Shown piece after piece: positions 60,673-64,000 of a stretch of DNA of 64,000 nt. The notes under the pieces are model-generated. The model saw only the letters and a list, made by a program, of their open reading frames with translations. It did no database searches and was not told the origin of the DNA. Origin of the DNA: Isochrysis galbana (Eukaryota; Haptophyta; Isochrysidales; Isochrysidaceae). The translations under genes and the position numbers were made by a program. The stretch's first letter is position 1, and every line of letters starts with the position of its first letter. The stretch spans positions 2,969,999-3,033,998 of the forward strand of contig CM030935.1 in the NCBI GenBank assembly GCA_018136815.1, in the 5' to 3' direction.

Positions 60673-62712
60673 ATGTCAGGATGGGCGCCACAGCCCCGCC
60701 CAGTCGTCTCCGTGGGCAGTGAGCAGGAGAATGCCTCCCTCACGCGTGTCGAGGGAGGCACGCAGCAGCTCATGCACACGCTGACACTCTCGCTCGGCTC
60801 AAACGATCCATGCATGCCGCCGGTCTTCCTAGCCACCTCAGAGCACGACTCCACTCTTGAGGCGGTCAGTGCGGCCTGTGGACAATCACCGCCGGCGCAC
60901 ACAGCACATGTCATCCCCGCGTCCACGGGTATGAACGACTCGAGTTCAGAACGCACGATCATCATCGATGCTGTTTCCTCTTCTCCTTTTGGGGCAAGAC
61001 CTTCGCAGGAATCTGGTGGACGTGCGACTTGCCAGTGCGGCAAATGTCATATTTGTCTGGGGCAGCTCCCCAATGTGCATAGCGTGAAGGGAAGGGGATT
61101 GGTCGAATCGCACAGCGCGGGGTCCTCACAAAGCGATGGTAACGATCTGCAGGAACATAGGTCCCCATTGAAGAGGGCCCGGATCACAAAAAATCCCCAT
61201 GGTATCAAATCGGCTGGCCGTGTCTCGGGCTCGACGACGTGTCTTGTGCAGTCGACAGCGAGATGGCTGCCACCAAAAAACGCACCGCGCGGGCGTGCAC
61301 AATGTTTATGGGATAGGAAGCCCGCACGACGCCGGGGCGATCAAACGGGCAGGGGCATCCAAGTAGGCTCGGCGTTTCAAGCCCGTATACCGCAACAGCT
61401 ATGCCGCCTGAATTGCGAGCATGCTCATCCTCACCCAACTTGTGATTGCGGCTTGCCCAGCGTCTATCGCCGTGGCCGCTTTTGGTGCCCTGCATCATGC
61501 AGCACATCCGGCCAGCGCTCTTGCGGGTTTGAGTGGGCGCCTTCAGGAGAGGGGTATCAGATTAACTGTGCTTGCGGACGCCTGGCGACGTGGTTTCGGA
61601 ATCGTTTCGTCTGCGCTCGGGTGCCTCCGCATCACTCGTGTACCCTTGAGTACTTCGTGCATACGCCAACCCCGCGAGAGACTCGTGTAGACACCGCGCA
61701 GGTGGAAAAGGACAGAATACGACCTATGCTGACTATGCTAACAGCTAGTGCTTACGGGCTCGTCCTGCCTTGGTGCTTTGTGGCACCTTGCGCGTGCGGG
61801 CTCGGGCTTTTCGCTCGGGTCCAGCTGGAGCCAGGACAGGTAATTTGCGAATATGGCGGGCCACGACTACCTCAAGCCTTGGCCGAGAAGGGCGACTATG
61901 TCCTCGAAGTGAACAGCGAAGTAGTAATTGACGGTAAGAGCGAGAATTCGCCGTTCCCTTGCAAGGAGTATCCAGCGATCTATGCGAACCACTCGGGCGA
62001 GTGGGCAAATGCGGAGTTACGCTCGTGTGACCTCAACGTCAAGAACGCACGGCACTCTCTAACTCCCACACGCCGGCTGGTACTCATTGCGCGGTGCCCG
62101 GTCAAGGCTGGTGAGGAACTTCGTTTCGACTATGAGCGCGGGAATACAAAATATTGGAAGAATGGCAAGCAGCCATTGGAAGCGCGGGGCGAGTGGCGTC
62201 ACGCTTTAATCGCGACGCCGTTGCCGACGCCGAGTGAGCCCGTCTTTCTTCCTCAGCGAGAGGATCTGTCACAGTGTCAGCAACAGTCGCTCTATGAAGT
62301 GCTTGAGGAGCTGGCGCCAAAGGAGGCTTTGATACCGTGGGAGGGGTCGAGAGGTGGTGATTATCGGCTGCGCAAGCTCATGGCAGACTACTTTGCCGAG
62401 AAGGAGTACCAGAATATGTGGTCCCTCATTTGTACCCACCTTCCCGGCCGCACTGGCGCTGAGTGTCGTGATCGCTGGCAAAAGCTATGTGCCACCGAGC
62501 GCGAGCACATCAAAAAGGTGCTCGAACGCGGTAAGTTGCTAGAGAGCTCTCGGCATGCTTCAGATTTGGATAGCACAACAGCTCTTAGCACCGATATCGA
62601 CACCGGCGAGCCCTTGGCACAAATTGCTGCGACATCCTGGCCAACAATGAGGCCGAGCGAGCTCAACGTGATCGACCTCACCTCGGGTGAGATATTGAGA
62701 AGCAACGGTTGA
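60673..62712 (+). CDS. SET-domain protein with two GRF-type zinc fingers and a Myb-like domain
   Basis: 679 residues, intronless. A Cys cluster CQCGKCHIC lies near residue 120. Two zf-GRF-like modules follow: CDCGLPSVYRRGRFWC...CGFEW (about 257-290) and CACGRLATWFRNRFVC...CTLEYF (about 297-330). The SET domain spans about 370-490: GLGLFARVQLEPGQVICEYG, AIYANHSGEWANAELR (NHS motif) and ELRFDYERGN with the catalytic-type Tyr. A Myb/SANT-like helix set is at about 555-612 (IPWEGSRGGDYRLRKL, MWSLICTHLPGRTGAECRDRW). GRF fingers bind single-stranded DNA in Topo III, APE2 and NEIL3; Myb domains bind DNA or histone tails. The expected role is a chromatin-bound protein-lysine methyltransferase; its target is unknown. 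The start ATG 60673 is the first in frame. Confidence 0.82.
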   Translation: MSGWAPQPRPVVSVGSEQENASLTRVEGGTQQLMHTLTLSLGSNDPCMPPVFLATSEHDSTLEAVSAACGQSPPAHTAHVIPASTGMNDSSSERTIIIDAVSSSPFGARPSQESGGRATCQCGKCHICLGQLPNVHSVKGRGLVESHSAGSSQSDGNDLQEHRSPLKRARITKNPHGIKSAGRVSGSTTCLVQSTARWLPPKNAPRGRAQCLWDRKPARRRGDQTGRGIQVGSAFQARIPQQLCRLNCEHAHPHPTCDCGLPSVYRRGRFWCPASCSTSGQRSCGFEWAPSGEGYQINCACGRLATWFRNRFVCARVPPHHSCTLEYFVHTPTPRETRVDTAQVEKDRIRPMLTMLTASAYGLVLPWCFVAPCACGLGLFARVQLEPGQVICEYGGPRLPQALAEKGDYVLEVNSEVVIDGKSENSPFPCKEYPAIYANHSGEWANAELRSCDLNVKNARHSLTPTRRLVLIARCPVKAGEELRFDYERGNTKYWKNGKQPLEARGEWRHALIATPLPTPSEPVFLPQREDLSQCQQQSLYEVLEELAPKEALIPWEGSRGGDYRLRKLMADYFAEKEYQNMWSLICTHLPGRTGAECRDRWQKLCATEREHIKKVLERGKLLESSRHASDLDSTTALSTDIDTGEPLAQIAATSWPTMRPSELNVIDLTSGEILRSNG

Positions 62713-63027
62713 ACCCACAATCAATGAATCAAACTTAGAGAAGGATGGGCGTGGCTCCTGGCGGTCTAAGTGCACAAGCACGATCTTTCCCAGTACGATG
62801 TCCGTACGCGTAGGACACATGGTGACAGGACACGTTACGACAGGGAAGTGAGTCGTCCGCTTTCGAGTGTTGACGAGGTGCGGCTTGCTGAATTTCGAGT
62901 GTTGACGAGGTAGTAGTATGCATTCTCACGTGACAACTCATATTCAGGATACGGGCATGCATTGCATGATTGGACGGAGGCGCAGTACCCCGTTCTGGTA
63001 TCGGAGTCTATGTCCCTAGGTATGAAA

Positions 63028-63455
63028 AAAACTATTGTTATAGTTTTAGCGATGGAGCGCGCGCCGACCGCTCCCAGCCCCCCGCCGCCACGACGCCCCA
63101 CCGGGGCCGCCCCAAGCCGCCGGAGCCGAAGCGCTCGCAGGCTGCCCCCCTCACTGACAGCGACGTCGACATGATCCTCCCGCCATCTCCTCCTCAACAC
63201 CCCCAGAAGCAGGGAACAGGCAGAGTCCTGTTCACTGCAGAACAGCAGAGCCAGTCTCTGGCCATGCCGCCTGCCTCTGTCGCCATGCCACCCAATCAAG
63301 GACTCCCCATGGTGGGTGGCAGCACTGCTGTCACCCTCATGGAGGCAACTCCTACCACCAGTGCACCCCTCGTGGGCGGGCACTTCACACAACAATCCAT
63401 CATGGGGGCCTTTTCAGCTTCCAGCTCTTCCAAGAACAACCCCCAAAAATCGTAG
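63028..63455 (+). mobile_element. Hairpin-ended repeat with long ORF
   Basis: Perfect hairpin AAAACTAT-tgtt-ATAGTTTT (63028-63047), AGCG and the ATG at 63052 (MERAPTAPS). The long product is in another frame (PKPPEPKRSQAA, DSDVDMILPPSPPQHPQ, SLAMPPASVAMPPNQ) and ends at 63455 as NPQKS, so this copy has a frameshift near its start. The product is low-complexity with an NLS-like PKR motif. AATAAAA follows 42 bases after the stop, so the transcript may end here. Confidence 0.55.
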
Positions 63456-63652
63456 AGGCATTCGCTTCATGGATCAGCCCCATTTCTAGTGGTTACAATA
63501 AAATCTTACCCTTTGGTCTCTAGAGGATGCTCTCACTACATGAAAGCACCAAGGATGAATGGGCTAGGCCGACCTATGCTCAGTTTTTGATTTTGTGCTC
63601 ACAATCGCGTACAGTGTATAACTTTGCGCACGATCACGTAGAACAGGGAGCT
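63456..63652. other. Short intergenic stretch
   Basis: Contains AATAAAA at 63497-63503, a possible polyadenylation signal for the ORF ending at 63455. Confidence 0.4.
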
Positions 63653-64000
63653 TCATGCATCAGCCCCGATGGCGGGGGCGGGCTCAGCAGCAGTAACATC
63701 ACCCTGGCGGTCCACATGAAGCACAGGACTCACAGAAACTGCACCCTTTCGAAGGTCCACACATTTCCTCTTCTTGCACCACCCTTTCTTCAGGTTGCTA
63801 CAGCTCTCACAATACCGGAACTCCAACCAAGGACACGGTTCAACGCCACACGAACAATTCGGATTGCACACCATGAATGCTTGAAGTCGAACTCGCTGGC
63901 GCTCTTGATTGTCTTGTGCCCTCTCCATACGCGCGGCCTTCCTCTTTGCGACATCCTGAGCTCCTTCAGTTGCCATCCTGCGCCGCTTCTCTTTCTCTTC
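63653..64000 (-). CDS. Cys-rich protein, 5' part beyond the window
   Basis: A minus-strand ORF, open to the window edge; the first ATG inside is at 63976 (MATEGAQDVAKRKAARM). Basic helices lead to a dense Cys block, CNPNCSCGVEPCPWLEF, then YCESCSNLKKGWCKKRKC, probably binding two zinc ions. The C-terminal 35 residues are simple. The DVAKRKAAR...QERQRVRLQ start might be DNA-binding. It lies next to an element ORF in the opposite direction and could belong to the same element. No family recognised. Confidence 0.45.
   Translation of the reverse strand, partial: EEKEKRRRMATEGAQDVAKRKAARMERAQDNQERQRVRLQAFMVCNPNCSCGVEPCPWLEFRYCESCSNLKKGWCKKRKCVDLRKGAVSVSPVLHVDRQGDVTAAEPAPAIGADA

Overview
This is nuclear DNA of a GC-rich protist, most probably an alga. 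Coding genes have spliceosomal introns (GT-AG, and one clear GC-AG intron), TTAGGG-type telomeric DNA is present inside the window, and the repertoire is wholly eukaryotic: UCH37, a Rab GTPase, the proteasome subunit Rpn5, a Vps39/TRAP1-type tethering protein, an RNPS1-like SR protein, a DEAD-box helicase, two SET-domain proteins, a LETM1-like protein and a DUF4116 repeat protein. DUF4116 repeats, GC-AG introns, high GC and dense simple repeats fit a haptophyte or another alga with a secondary plastid, but no plastid or rRNA marker is present, so that assignment is inference only. One 100-bp N gap (13001-13100) shows that this is a scaffold.

Layout. 1-2.3 kb: dispersed repeats. 2.3-6.3 kb: a LETM1-like gene and an IQ-motif gene, both on the minus strand. 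6.5-8.4 kb: a tRNA-like Pol III element and a decayed hAT transposase. 8.6-10.3 kb: repeats. 10.4-12.3 kb: an unrecognised multi-exon gene. 12.4-18.2 kb: repeats around a DUF4116 gene, with an inverted gene fragment capped by telomeric DNA. 18.2-20.4 kb: DEAD-box helicase. 20.4-22.4 kb: repeats and a hAT relic. 22.5-28.1 kb: UCH37, Rab GTPase and Vps39-like gene, closely spaced. 28.1-30.7 kb: repeats. 30.7-32.5 kb: Rpn5. 32.5-36.8 kb: repeats. 36.8-39.6 kb: coiled-coil/OmpA-like gene. 39.7-42.3 kb: mobile element with an ORF. 42.4-43.5 kb: two-membrane-segment protein. 43.5-47 kb: repeats. 47.1-49.5 kb: MORN-SET-methyltransferase gene. 49.7-50.4 kb: decayed ORF. 50.9-51.8 kb: RNPS1-like gene. 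51.9-55 kb: hAT relic and repeats. 55.0-56.2 kb: coiled-coil gene. 56.9-60.5 kb: repeats. 60.7-62.7 kb: GRF-SET-Myb gene. 63-64 kb: element ORF and a partial Cys-rich ORF.

The recognisable genes are housekeeping: proteasome (UCH37, Rpn5), endolysosomal traffic (Rab and Vps39-like, divergently arranged), RNA processing (DEAD-box, RNPS1-like), and protein or chromatin methylation (two SET proteins). Roughly half the window is mobile or repetitive DNA belonging to a few recurring families. The most unusual is a dispersed family whose end is always a short hairpin just before an ATG; the hairpin sequence varies between copies while base pairing is mostly preserved. Other striking points are the telomere-capped inverted DUF4116 fragment, the MORN-SET-methyltransferase fusion, and the OmpA-like domain at the end of a long coiled-coil protein.
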